From Adiantum capillus-veneris (taxonomy: Eukaryota; Streptophyta; Polypodiopsida; Polypodiales; Pteridaceae): a stretch of 64,000 nt of DNA. The stretch lies in the NCBI GenBank assembly GCA_014529385.2, contig CM043964.1, positions 139,278,529 through 139,342,528 on the forward strand, given 5' to 3'. Below the pieces are notes generated by a model. The model saw only the letters and a list, made by a program, of their open reading frames with translations, did no database searches and was not told the DNA's origin. Positions 32,961-45,445 of this stretch are shown in pieces (position 1 is the first letter of the stretch; each line of letters begins with the position of its first letter). Position numbers and translations under genes: made by a program.

Positions 32961-33189
32961 TCAGACAAGTTGTAGCGGGAAAGAAGAGGAGGACAATAAT
33001 CCAGTGTTCAGCAGTAAATTACATTTAGTCTCATTAATGTGGTACATTAGGAGACTTAATTGACGTACCTTAGGAGAGTGATATTGTTTTTGAGATTTGA
33101 AGCACTTTTAAAACACCCACTTTTAAGCGCAAAAAAGCAATGTCCTTGATATTACTTTCCAGGCCATCTATACATGCTTTCACCCAGCT

Positions 33190-33675
33190 ATCATGGCATC
33201 AACATGGTTGGAGTGGGAGTGCGCAATGTAGGAAAAGGGCAAACAAGTTGCAACGGGCTCATCCTATAATCAATAGCACGATGCTCAATCCATATAAACT
33301 CCGACACACTATGGTTCGGGTGGCATAGCAGCTTGGAAGGAAAAATATGTAATTTTTAAAAAATTTAGAGCCTAAACCATTTCAAAAAATGTTTTACTTT
33401 ATAAATTCTTTTTGTTATTGTTAACTTAGGAGAATATCACTGGGAGTTGCCCAACTAGAGAGATGGTCAAGTATCAAGAGCGACACCCAAAATTCAATAT
33501 TTGGCCATGATTGTTGGAGAACTGTCACATCTTTTGAAGCAATTCAACTCAGCAATCAAATTTTTGCAGGTGGTAAGTGTGGACAAATCATATTTGTACT
33601 AATTGTTTTGAGTTAGGATGATCAAACGTGTGTTCTTGTCGACGAGGAAGAGGATGAGGACTTGGACAAATAAAT
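33190..33675 (+). pseudogene. hAT-like transposase C-terminal relic
   Basis: Just outside the transposon's right end the frame reads GWSGSAQCRKRANKLQRAHP (33,208-33,267), which resembles the hAT dimerisation end (W-S-x...H-x-K-R-N-R-L...RA). Further on, DDQTCVLVDEEEDEDLDK with a stop at about 33,672 resembles the acidic tail of such proteins. Short and decayed, so the call is tentative. The 12-kb transposon would then have landed in this older element. Confidence 0.4.
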
Positions 33676-33921
33676 AGCTTTTTGTAGTCCTCTTTTACAA
33701 GTGCAAATGTGAAAAAGAAAACTACATATATGATCACATGTATATAAAAAAACTAAAATTTGACCTTATTTGTAATTTTTTTAAAGTATTGCTCTTTTGT
33801 ACTTTAAATTATGAAGATAAAGTGTAACATGGAATTTAAAAGTCTATTGATTAGTCTTTTCTTGTACACTTTTCCATATGCAATTGATGTTTCATACTTT
33901 TTACTCAAGTAAAAAATAAAC

Positions 33922-33965
33922 GTGCTCATTTGAGCCACCCAATTTTGGGTGGCCCAAATGAGCAC
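33922..33965. repeat. 44-bp palindrome
   Basis: GTGCTCATTTGAGCCACCCA, an ATTT loop and the reverse complement with one mismatch. Isolated; could be the centre of a foldback element or the junction of two inverted copies. Confidence 0.8.
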
Positions 33966-35039
33966 CTTTCTTTTTTTAACAAGTCGTATAGCGGTAATAG
34001 ACGCGGCAATCATCATGGATATATATCTGTGACTATTATCACGTCTATTACTAATTGAGAAACCATTGCTGCGCCTATTGCTATGCTATTGTCACAAAGC
34101 AATGTTTGCTAATCCGCAATAATGTTAGCGATTCTCAATTTTTCCTCTTATAGTGTTTCTTATCATCAAATACTTAGAGATTTGTCTCCTCACAAATTGG
34201 CTATAGCATTATGCAAGGTCTATTGCTTTACGTGTCTCATTGTACGTGATGGTGCATGACTCATTGTATTGCCTCTTCTTGGATTTCTACAATCTTTAAC
34301 ATTTCATTGTAGTCAAACTCTAATGACAAGACGGATAGCAAGAGAAACCATGTTTCAATGCCCAAATTCACCTCTTGGAGGGAGCCTTAGAAATGTAAAT
34401 GTCGATCCTAAGCTCAATGCTTTATATGTGATGAATGGCCAAAAGCATCATGAGCACCATCTTCACTTTGCATTTCTTTGCAAAGTTCAGAAAAGAAGGG
34501 AACATGCAGAATATTATAAAGAATGAAACTTGGATAGCCAAATATTCAATCATATTGTTCAATATTTGAATGGTCCAAAGCCGAAAGAAATCCCCAAACA
34601 ACTGGCTTAAATAGCGTGTGTCCCTTCATCAAGTTGGGTTTTGGGCATCCAAATTAACCACATGCCCAAAAACAAATGTGAAGCCAAGTTTATGGTTGTG
34701 GTGGCTCCTGTAGGTAGCAAGGCTAAGAGAAAACAATGGTGCCACGTTGTTTCAGCTTGAACAACATTGTCAAAGAATTGAAAAGTGCTGGATTTATCAT
34801 GGCATGCCATTTTGGTGTCAGATTCACCATAGTTCATGTCAAAATCACCACAATTTGTGCAGATATATCATTTTCCCCTACCTTGCAAGTGGTTGCTCCC
34901 ATGGTCTCCTCCTTCCATGCTTCATCGCCTTGTGGGGTTTCCCACACCCTTGCTTTGCGAGGCTTTTGTTCTTGTGCTTTGCATGGTTTGCACACTTTCT
35001 TTGCATGCCATTGCATGGGCACAAGCACCTTCATCCTCA

Positions 35040-35043
<4 letters not shown>
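33966..35043. other. No gene supported
   Basis: Several short frames (34,269-34,526 +, 34,736-35,140 +) without a recognisable family. The second runs into the microsatellite and owes its length to it. Confidence 0.5.

Positions 35044-35135
<92 letters not shown>
35044..35135. repeat. Compound (TG)n(AG)n microsatellite
   Basis: About 30 bp of TG/GT passing directly into about 61 bp of GA. Translation of either strand gives low-complexity peptides only. Confidence 0.95.
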
Positions 35136-35138
<3 letters not shown>

Positions 35139-35245
35139 GATCTATACTAATAGATAAAGGGGGAGTGAATTCCGGCCCCCCTGCCACGCATCAGCCTCTC
35201 CTGCATCTGGTGGTTGTCGCCTGTAGCGTCCGGGAACACAGTGAC

Positions 35246-35249
<4 letters not shown>

Positions 35250-35313
<64 letters not shown>
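35250..35313. repeat. (GA)n microsatellite
   Basis: About 64 bp of GA, 115 bp after the compound tract. Confidence 0.95.
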
Positions 35314-35315
<2 letters not shown>

Positions 35316-35739
35316 GCCGGCTGCACTAGTACCAATAGAAAGCCAAAGGAAAGATGAGATCCCTACTCCTCTTCTCCATCAATTCTCCGTATCCATTTCC
35401 ATATCCCTTTCATGGAGGAGGTGAATTGCATCCTAAGCTACACCCATCCAAATCCCTACAATAAAAGAACCCTCTCTCCTATTAATAAGCCCGTTGACAC
35501 TGTTGCAACCATAGGCTTTCTCTTAGCTACTCTTAGCCATATCTTGTAGGATCCTTGTCATGACATTAAAAAAGATGGTATATTGTTGTGGATTGCAATA
35601 CATTGTTGTTTCTAGTTTTTTGACAACCTATCTACTTTGAACCATGGTTACAATGTCTTCCTTTCCTTGATTGCTGCTTATTCCTTGGTTACAAATATTC
35701 TTTTCTTTTGATCTCTTTGGAAGGGAAGTGAGTTTATTT

Positions 35740-36450
35740 CATGTGCTCTTCCGAGTGATGAGATCTTGGGAAGCGACTCCCCCCAAAGCAGAAGTTCATG
35801 AGTTTAAGCCCTATCGCATGGATCTTATAGGTCTCTTGAGATTTTTCCTATAATGTTATAGACTAATCTTCTCTTCCTTTATTTAAGAAGGACTTGATGG
35901 GCAAAAACGGCGGTCCTGGATCTTTCATACCATTAGTTTGGATTAGACTTTGTAGAGGGGTGTTTGTGACAGTGGATTTGTCCCTGGTGGTATGCATTGT
36001 TGTGGCCATCTCAGTAGCGGCAAGTGCGAGGCCGACCCTTAATAGCCCGATACCAAGTGTGGTTCTCTAGGATCTCTATTTTTTTGTGGTGATATGTGGT
36101 GATATTGGTTTTCCTTTTTGCTTAAGGGTCTCTTGAGGCCTACGAGTGGTTGGTGGTAGTGGCTATAGTATGGTGGCAACTTGGACTTGGATCTAGTGAT
36201 GGGGACTATGGGCCCTACCCCTGTTGTGGTCATATGGTTGGTCCTAATGTCGAGGGTGGCACAATAATCAGTCAATGTACTGTATGATGTGATACATTTT
36301 AGGGTTAGTTCTTTGGATGTATCTTTTTGGAAGTAGTGGTTGTATCTTTGGGAACCTTGGCTCAAGATTATAAGCAAGGCTTATGTTGTAATTTTTTGTT
36401 TATGGTTAATATAATCAACTCACAATTGTGAGTACTGCAAAAGAAAAAGG
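35740..36450 (+). mobile_element. Possible LINE 3' remnant, with a SINE-like box
   Basis: The end (36,395-36,450) is a T-rich stretch, TTAATATAATCAACTCACAA, then TTGTGAGTACTGCAAAAGAAAA, which is the kind of TAATA...CTCA..TGAGT..AAAA tail seen on plant LINEs. A similar tail occurs at 43,000-43,045. The sequence before it is G/T-rich like LINE 3' regions. Near 35,795-35,815 GAGTTTAAGCCC resembles a polymerase III B-box. No domain is readable. Confidence 0.35.
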
Positions 36451-36810
36451 GGACTACAAATGATATTATAGCGCTTTGGAGATGTTGTGGTGGTGAATAT
36501 CTTATGGAGAGGAAATCATGTGGTATTTTCATTTGATAGTGAATATTGTGTGCTTGATAAAATTTCACATAGCTAGGAGACTATACATTTTAATAGTGAC
36601 TATAGTATATACTTTAAAAGTTTGTTTTCATTTCTTATAATAATAGATTTTTTAATCCTAGAAGATAAATATCCAAAATTTTAAATCACATTTCTTCAAT
36701 CAACTTAACGGTTTTTCCTACTTTTCATCTCTCTCAGAGCACACAAATATTTCCTATCTCCACCTCTTAGCAAAAGAAAGAAGATAATATTCAAGAGTTT
36801 TTAGAACAAA

Positions 36811-38574
36811 ATTATAAGTGGATATGGTAATTATAGGCAATCTCCACAACACCCAAAAGTTGATTCTTTTCACGAATAACAAAGACCATCTCTAAACAAG
36901 ATGTGAAGAAACTTTATTCAATATCCAAAAACATTGTGTCATCCAAAACTATAAGATTTGATACCTAATCCATAAATAGATTTTGATTACCTACAAAGTC
37001 TTCAGGGATATGATGTACATATAATTGAGAGCCTTACTTCCTCCATTCCCATGCATTATATTTAAAAAAATTGAAATAAGTCCCATGTAATTGAAATTAG
37101 TATCAATTAATCTAAAAACTTGAAATAAGTCCCATCCATGTTTGCAAGCTATTTGTGGCACATCATATCGTTTCTCAAAACTTGTGGATAGTGAAAAAAG
37201 AAGACATACATTAGCAGATAAATTTTCATTAATGCCTTTGAAATCACTAATATCTCAAAAGAATTACTTAGTTATTTCCATGTGTCAAATAGAGAAGATG
37301 AAATTCCAATCGATCCAAAAAGTTTCTTCTTGAAGATCAATCTTCTAATATAGCAATGGTTTCATATTCAATACATCAAGACTTTGAACCAAGACTTGTG
37401 TTGTGGAAGCTTTACATCCCTTAGCAATAACAAAGTCACTCTCATCTGGTCACAACAAGGAAGATGTCGTAAAACCCTTGGAAGAAATAGTATGCCATGT
37501 TGATGATATTCACTAGCTTCATACAAGATTTTTGTATCAGGTCTTGATCCTTGAATAACATAAAAAACTAGAAAATACAATAGACTGATGAGTAAGACAC
37601 CCCAATTCCACTTATTTCTTGTAGGATGAACACGTCATCAATGCCGTCACTAGGAATCCTTGATTCCTCTTACTTTCTTGTAGGATTAGCATTTCAAACA
37701 CTTCATCAATATCATCAAAGCTTTCCACAGTGGCATCCACCATGAAAAACATAAAGACAATGCCTTTTTGCTCTATAGAAAATATTTGTGTGAGTCTCGA
37801 CCCATAAAAATCTTGAGCTACGTTACTTAGTTATGGGTCTTCACTTGAAAGCCTCTTGATTGATTGTTTCTTATTGGAACTTAATTCTTATTTGTTTATG
37901 GCAGATAAGTATTCCATCCCTATTTGGAAATTCTTTGTAAGAACAAGGTAGTATTTGATAGCTACACTAGTCCATAGTTCTCAATATTTTTTCTCTAAGG
38001 TTGCCAAAAAGGCACATTGTGAATGCCAATTATGATACAATGTTTTGAAATTCATTCAAGATCTAGCCTTGAGGTAAAATCAATCGTGGAGATCTTTTAG
38101 ATATCTCTTCATAAAAAATAGCCCATCCTTTTTTCGATTGTAATTGCTTCCACGTCTCCATAAAACAGACATGACAATGAAAGTTTGTATCTCATTGGCC
38201 TTGTTGCTGGATGGAATGCTTAGCTAGCATGATATGCTTCTCTCAAAAGAGAAACACAAAAAACAATCATGGGATCCATGAAGTAAGATATCATCAAGCA
38301 TCTCTCTGCTACCTATGATGCAAACTATAATCTCAAGGGGCTCACTATATACAAATTTTGTATAGCACATGTGCTCAATAAGTATTTATGTAACCCTTTA
38401 TTCTACATTTTTTGATGTATATAGAAACTCTTTATGTACAATTTATTTTAATAAAAAGGCCCCTTATGTATCATATTTTTCATATTTCCATCCTGAAACA
38501 CCCTTATATATGTATATATGTAGTTGCAAATTTATAAGAGAAATTAACCCACTTTGTTGAACTCACGTGCAATT
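36811..38574. repeat. Degenerate direct duplication, copy A
   Basis: Aligns along its length with 40,827-42,782 (copy B). For example, 37,142-37,330 and 41,287-41,475 differ at about a dozen positions, and CCCTTATATATGTATATATG occurs near the end of both. Open frames are short; minus-strand stretches (for example around 37,690-37,800: EQKGIVFMFFMVDATVESFDD) look like old coding sequence of unknown family. Confidence 0.88.
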
Positions 38575-40826
38575 GTACATATTTTTGAGTTAAACCCCAA
38601 GACTATGATCAAAACATCACTTATTTAATACTATACTAGTCATGCACTCAAAAGAACATATTGTGATAGAATTATTGAGAGATCTCATATACCTGCCACT
38701 TGCTTCAAAGGAGAGCTATTGGGACCCTCGTATTGTTCTCATATGATTTTTCATGATAATAAAAAAGAGTGACACTTTTTTATATCATTCCATGAACTCC
38801 TTTTCTTTTATATATAAGTTAAAAGAAGTGGAAAATGTCAACAAGGACCATCCCAAGTTGAATATTGTTCCTTTGTCATTTCCCACACGACATTGAGAAT
38901 GTCAATGGGCACACAAATTTTTGCCATTCTATTACCTTAAAAATCTTGAAGTGCTTCGAAGGATTCTTTGGCTATTACTTCAAATTTAAAACACTCTTTG
39001 GAATCACAATTGTAACCTTCCTAGCAACATTATCAATGTCACACCTCATTGGTGTAGTTACAAATACGATCAACTTCCTTATACATTCTTGAAACAAGTT
39101 GAGAGATAGTACATGCATGGCATCATAAACCAAGTCCTTAGACATGTCAAACCTTCCTTGCCTCCTTTGGTAGATGATCATTTGGAAAGTTTGATTTCTT
39201 TTCACATATCTTCTATGTGTCAGCCTTGGGGAGGATGGCTAGCTTGAAATATATTATTATCATAACATAGCTTGACCCACCCACATCTTGTTGAAGTGAT
39301 AAATGTGCCTAACACCATTAGAAAAATATCTCTCTAGTATCTTTGAATTCTCATAGCATATATTGTGTTGTTTGGTCCTTTTTGCACATCATGAGGATGA
39401 CTGGTATCTTTGTCCTTTTATTCAATAGCCCTTGATGAATATACACATTATAGTAGCCATAGTTAGCCTCAAAACCTTCCAAAATTAATCTTTACAGGTC
39501 AAGAAGAATTTTTTTAAAGACGCATGGGATAATATCTCCATGCTTCGTCTCTCACTCTTTGTTTGATTGAAAAAGGAGGAAAGAATATTGAAAGAGAACA
39601 ACAAAAAGATCATTTTCCACCTTACAAGACAAACTCTCTATTAGTGCACTATCTTTCATGGTTGTAGATATTACTTGAAATCCATCCCAGTGCAAGAGGA
39701 GAGAGAAGTTCCTCAAGTATCCTCGAATAAACCCCCCAAAAAAAAATGTATCTTACACCTAGTACATGCAAAGTCTTCAAGTAGTCACATGCTCTTCGCT
39801 AGACAAACACTTGGCAAATGGATGGTATTTTATCTTGCACTTTTATCTGACACACCACTAGAGCCTCCCAAAAATCATCAGGCTTCCAACAACCTTGACC
39901 AATACACATCTTTCCTCCATCCCATACTTCTTATGAGTCCGGCAGATTGAGAGGGCTCCTTCCCAAATCATTTCTCTCAATCCTTCCAGATGCTTAGAAA
40001 AGATTAGAAATACTCCTCACTTTGACAGAGACATCTTAACTGATCTATCAACGATGTGTACAAAAATGGAATTATCTCTTTTGTACATTTATTGCAATTG
40101 AAACATATTTCACACCATAAGTGACAATTTGATAGTGGCATCTTGATCGGACCCTCTCTATGAAAATAAACATCAAATTATCTCTTTTAGCACTCTCTTT
40201 ACTAGGAAGAAAGACTTGAGGATTGGGGGGAGGTTACTAAGTGTATTGAGATAATTAAGATTGCCATCCCAATCTAAGAAGTCATGTTTATAATAGTCAA
40301 TGAACCCTAGGAGCAAAGGGATCTGCATCATCTTCTCAAAATTTTGTGGGAGCAAGGAGGCTCATGGGTAGGTTGTCTGGGGGAGGTGAGGGGGTTCTTG
40401 CAACTATGGTGCTCCGAGCTTGGTGGGGCATCTATTCGGGGGGGATCTATGATGCAAAGGGTCAGGGTTGGCTTTGGGTGTGTGCCACTTATTGTCCTTT
40501 GCCCTTCTTTCCCAATAAACTTGTGAAACTTATATTTTTCCCTAGTGGTGGAGGTCACCCCTCCAGGGCATGCATGGGAAAAAATGGTGGCTAGTTCTCT
40601 CCATGTGGCTCAATGAAAAGTTTTTCATGGGTGACAAGACTATGGCTCTTGGTGGCATCATTCGGATCTTCTTTTTGATGGGGCAAGACTCCCATCAAAC
40701 AGCCTCGCTTGTGTTGTTTTGGGATGCTTCAGGTGCTCCTTGGAGGCATTTTCTATCGGCTATCTTGGTCAGCTCTTGCGAGGTGATGGTGGTGAAGACC
40801 CCTCACTGATGCGGCTTTGTGCAATA
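38575..40826. other. Spacer between the duplicated copies
   Basis: 38,975-39,205 (-) is open and protein-like (KDLVYDAMHVLSLNLFQECIRKL...IPKSVLNL), perhaps a relic of a CACTA/Tnp2-type protein, but I cannot show this. 40,331-40,810 is GC-richer (GGGG runs, GGTGAGGGGG), unlike its AT-rich surroundings, and looks like an inserted LINE-type or gene-derived piece ending close to where copy B begins. Confidence 0.4.
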
Positions 40827-42782
40827 ATTATAGGTGGATATCTTAATTAAAGGAAATCTGCACAACACCCAAAAATTAATTATTTTCACTAATGAGACGT
40901 AAGAAGAAAGACCATCTCTAAACAAGATATGAAGAAACTTGATTCAATATCCAAAAACATTGTATCATCCAATACTATGAGACTTGATAAGTAATCCTTA
41001 AAAATAGATTTTGAATACCTACAAAGTCTTTAGGGATATGATGTACATATAATTGAAAGCCTTACTTCCTCCATTCGCATGGAGTACATATAATTGAAAG
41101 CCTTATTTCCTCCATTCTCAGGAGGTAAATAATTATATGATGTACATATAATTGAAAGCCTTAATTCCTCCATTCTCATGTAGTATTTTTTTTTTTTGAA
41201 ATAAGTCCCATGTAATTGAAATTAGTATCTTCTCCAATCTTGAAACAATTATTAATCTAAAAACTTGAAATAAGTCCCATCCATGTTTGCAAGCTATTTG
41301 TGGCACATCATATCGTTTCTCAAAGCTTGTGGATAGTGCAAAAGGAAGACATACAATAGCAGATAACTTTTCATTAATGCCTTTAAAATCACTAGTATCT
41401 CAAAAGGATTACTTAGTTATTTGCATGTGTCAAATAGAGAAGATGAAATTCCAATCAATCCAAAAAGTTTCTTCTTGAAGATCAATCTTCTAATATAGCA
41501 ATGTTTTCTTATTCAATACATCAAGACTTTGCACCAAGACTTGTGTTGTGTAAGATTTACATCCCTTAGTGATAACAGAGTCACTATCATTTGGCCAACT
41601 AGGAACGTGTCCTAAAACCTTTGGAAACAATAGTATGTGATGTTGATGAGATCCACTAGTTTCATACAAGATCTTTGTATCATCTCTTGATCCTTGAATA
41701 GCAAAAACTTCTAGAAATACAATAGACTGATAGTATCATCACTAAGACACCCCGATTCCTCTTACTTTCTTGTAGCATGAACACGTCATCAATGCCATCA
41801 CAAGAAAACCCTGATTCCTCTTAGTTTCTTGTAGGATGAACATTTCAAACACTTCATCAACAACAACAAAGCTTTCCACAATGGCAGACACCATGAAAAA
41901 CACAATGACAACGCCTTTTTGCTCCAGAGAAACTATTTTTATGAGTTTCGACCCATAAAATCTTGAGCTAAGTTACTTAGATACCACAATATAATCCCCT
42001 TTATTGTGTTTTACTTCACCTAGAAAAATCTTAGAGTATTCATAACCATAGGTTCATGGGTTTGACTTGAAAGCCTCTTGATTGATTGTTTCCTATTGGC
42101 ACTTAATAAGAAGATAGCCAATAAGTATTCCATCCCTATTTGGAAATTCTTTGGAAGAACAAGGTAGTCTTTGATAGCTACACTAGTCCATAGTTCTCAA
42201 GATTTTTTCTCTAGGTTGTACAAAATGCACATTGTGAATGCCAATTATGACACAATGTTTTTAAATTCATTCAAGATCTAGCCTTCAGGTAAAATCAACC
42301 GTGGAGAGCTTTTAGATGTCTCTTCACAAAAAATATCCCATCCTTTTTTTAACTCTAATTGCTTCCATGTCTCCATAAAAAAGACATGACAATGAAAGTT
42401 TTTATCTCATTGGCCTTGTTGTTGGATGGAATGCTTAGCTAGCATGATATGCTTCTCTCAAAAAGAGACACCAAAAACAATCATGGGATCTGAAGTAAGA
42501 TATCATCAAGCATCTCTCTGCTACCTATGATGCAAACCATAATCTCAAGGGGCTCACTATATAGAAATCTTGTATAGCACATGTGTTCAAGGAGTATTTA
42601 TGTAACCCTTTATTCTACATTTTTTGATGTATATAGAGACTCCTTATGAACCTTTTTTAAAAATAAAAATGCCCCTTATGTATTGCATTTTTCATATTTT
42701 CATCTTAAAACACCCTTATATATGTATATATGTAGCTGCAATTTATAAGAGAAATTAATCCATTTTGTTGAACTCACATGCT
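40827..42782. repeat. Degenerate direct duplication, copy B
   Basis: See copy A. Copy B has a local threefold expansion of a unit with CATATAATTGAAAGCCTT at about 41,043-41,180 (once in copy A), and extra sequence near 41,975-42,045. It ends abruptly at ACTCACATGC, where copy A continues CAATTGTAC and copy B meets LINE-tail-like DNA. Confidence 0.88.
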
Positions 42783-43050
42783 GTTGTCTATTTTTGGCTT
42801 GGTATGCCACTTTTTGGGTGCATCTTGAAGAAGATTCCCATTAGGGATGGTAGCACTGGTGGTGTCCGTGATAGCTTCAAGATGTTATTTTTTGATGGAC
42901 TATTAGTAGTTGGTTTGGTATATGTTGGGATGTACCTTATGATGGTCTCTAGTTTGTTATGCTGGCTCGATTGCGAGCAGGGATATCAATGTAATTTTTT
43001 TTGTTTTATTTTAACACAATAACACTCACTTTTGTGAGTTTTAAAAGAGA
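42783..43050 (+). mobile_element. LINE-tail-like fragment
   Basis: G/T-rich sequence ending TTTTAACACAATAACACTC, ACTTTTGTGAGTTTTAAAAGAG and an A-rich run. This matches the form of the tail at 36,395-36,450. It begins exactly where copy B breaks off, consistent with a 5'-truncated insertion. Confidence 0.4.
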
Positions 43051-44530
43051 AAAATATTGTCATCCCAATCTTAGCTCTTCTTTGCCAAGAGTTTAGCAAC
43101 ACATTCCTCCATATCTTTATAAAAAAATCCCAAACCCTCATATACAATGTGCATCACATAATCCTAAAGCTTTATGGAAGCCCAACGATAGTCCATCAAA
43201 GATTGGATTTGAAATATGGTATTTCAAATAGCTTTGTTAAGAGCGTAGTTTTAATTAACCATGATGTTCATGTTGAGGCTCTCTGTGCCAAGTTTGTGGT
43301 CTCTATAGCTAAACAAGAATAGGCTTGGGCTATCATGATCAAGGATATGATTAACAAGTCAAAGCTTTTCTCTGAAGGTGGTCAATGGAAAGGGATTGAG
43401 GTGCATGACAAACTATTAGCCCCGGGGTGGTCTAGTCTAAAAATGGATGGCACAACGAGGGCGCTGGTGCAAAAGTGAAATAGAGAAACATGGGTGCTAT
43501 AATGGGGACAATTAATCAGGAACTTTCAAAACTCCACCTTGCATTGGTCCCTTTGGCTGACAAAAGCTGTTGAGTTAGCTTGAACTCTTACTGGAGGGAA
43601 ATGTTGGAAGGTTGAACAATAAACTGTTAGTGGATTGACCGAATAGGCACCCACCTAGCCGGACACCACATTTGTACTCTATTAAATATTTTTTCGATCT
43701 AGTGTAGTGATACTCTGTGTAAATCTTGATACTAGAGTAGCAGGTCAATTCCATGAGTTATACTTATGTCATGATAATTGTAAAGGTTCATGTGAACTAG
43801 CCACTGGTGATTTAGAAAGCCCTAGGTATAAATGACAATAACCTTAATGTGAAAGAGAGGCTTATTTTTTGGAGAAGAAAGAGCTCTGTTGTATGTATGC
43901 TCAAGCTACAAAGCTGCTCAAACTTGTAATCAACTTTTCTAAAGATTGGTTAATTCATTTTCAATTCCAAAACTTGCATTGTGTTCCTCTCTCTTTGATC
44001 TTTCATTCAAGTGTAAGTATTTTCAGTTTTGCCGTGGTTTGCGCTTAACTGTTAGTGAGTCTTAATTGTAAATTTGAGTTCTTAAATCACTATTTTTGAC
44101 ATTTTGACCATGGGAGAGTGTTTCTAGACCATAAGGTGACATTTTTGGACTGATCTATTGCAATTTTTAGGACCTTTTTCATCTTGCATTGTGATTTTTG
44201 TACCTTGTCAGATTGCAACCAAACTTGGTAGGATAGTGCCCTAAGTGTCTTAGACCTCCTCCTAAAGTTTTGTTGCATTTTGAGTCTGTTCAAGTGCCAA
44301 AATGGCGTGATGACCTAGAGTGGTGAGAAAGGACATAGGCAGATCTCCCTGATCATTGAGTGATTGATTTTCTTGTTGAGTTGTTGCGTTAGCTTGTTAA
44401 GTTCAATTCTTGAGATTGAAAACCTCAAAGAGACTTCGTATCCCATCTGCATCACTTCGTTGAGTATTGACATTATGCTAGTGACGATCGTCATGAGCGA
44501 CGACCCGCTAATATTGGCATCATTGCCAGG
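43051..44530. other. Unassigned repeat-like DNA
   Basis: 43,250-43,610 has broken plus-strand frames resembling retroelement coding sequence (AIMIKDMINKSKLFSEGGQW). From 43,591 (TGTTGGAAGG) to about 44,000 the layout, with a TATA-like CTAGGTATAAATG at 43,823 and pyrimidine-rich end, recalls an LTR, but I see no second copy. 44,100-44,530 holds nothing recognised. Confidence 0.35.
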
Positions 44531-45445
44531 TGTTAATTGAGTCAACATAAGTTAACAAAAGTTGTTGAAGACCAAAGACGTACAGATGCACATCGAGTAT
44601 GAATGCAAAGAAGCAGTAAAGATTGGAGTTACACATTTCTCACGCTTTCCCAAAATGGTCATGTATTGTAAGTTCTCGATTTATTTCAAGCTATTGTAAT
44701 ATTTTCTTGTGTTACGGGCTCAATGGGAGTTCCAAGCTGTAAAGAATAGGTCAATTAGTGTGTCTAGGTAGCCTATTTAGTAAGTGGTGGAGCCTTAAAG
44801 GCCTTGGGCACCCGAACATTGCATATTTTTACTCTAGGTATATAAGGCAGTGTGTAAAAGAAATTAGGGTTCTCAAGCTCATTTGTTGAGAGAACTCTTT
44901 GCTGAGAGCTCTTGAGGTGTGTGGCTATGGAGTCCTTGAGCTTCTCCTTGCTCATGTGACTTGATTAACACTAGTCAATGCTCTCTTTCACTATGCCTCT
45001 CTCATGCTTCTTATGATTGCCTATGATGCTTAGATTAGTTAGATCTTAACTAGTTAGAGGTTAATCCCTCTTTAATCTTGTGTGATTGCCCTCTCTTTCT
45101 TGTATGTGCATTTAGGTTTGATTGGAGTGTGGTGATCGATAGATCTATGTGCGTGTGCTTGCGATTAGTGTGTTGCATGATATGATTAGTGTTGTGTGCG
45201 TCTTGCAATCATTAGTGTGTGTGATTGGGTTGATTAGAGGTGAAGTGAAGTGGATGTGGAGATTGCCCTTCATTGTGGCTTAGCTCCTCCATAGGCCAAG
45301 AAGCTCACCTCATAGAGTTAACCATTCATGTTGCCATGATTATCTCACTAATCGTGTGAGTGTTTCCATGCCTTAGCTGGGTAGCTCATCCCTCCAGATT
45401 GATAATTTTGTTGGTCATTGGAGCTATGCAACGATGGAACCCCAA
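44531..45445 (+). repeat. LTR copy 1 of the large element
   Basis: Starts TGTTAATTGAGTCAAC. TATA box TATATAA at 44,839-44,845. It ends GGAACCCCAA and runs straight into copy 2, lacking the final CA that copy 2 has. Compared with copy 2 it has about 88 bp more near 45,030-45,140. The preceding DNA shows no polypurine tract. Confidence 0.88.

Larger units (their letters stand above)
21065..33185. mobile_element. 12.1-kb Sola-like DNA transposon carrying three genes
   Basis: Ends are 22-bp inverted repeats with 21 matches (21,065-21,086, starting GGGTGAAAGCATGTATAGG; complement at 33,164-33,185), flanked by AGCT on both sides (21,061-21,064 and 33,186-33,189). AGCT is palindromic, so the duplication alone is weak evidence, but the MITE at 8363-8638 with the same termini has a non-palindromic TGCT pair. 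Inside are a transposase on the minus strand and two other genes on the plus strand, converging at about 27.1-27.6 kb. The DDD-type transposase plus 4-bp duplication fits the Sola superfamily. All three genes carry stops or slips, so this copy is dead. A SINE has inserted into it. Confidence 0.78.

Noticed and set aside
34736-35157. Plus-strand ORFs of about 135 codons
   Set aside because: Two different frames are open over the same DNA and both end in the TG/GA microsatellite; no family match.
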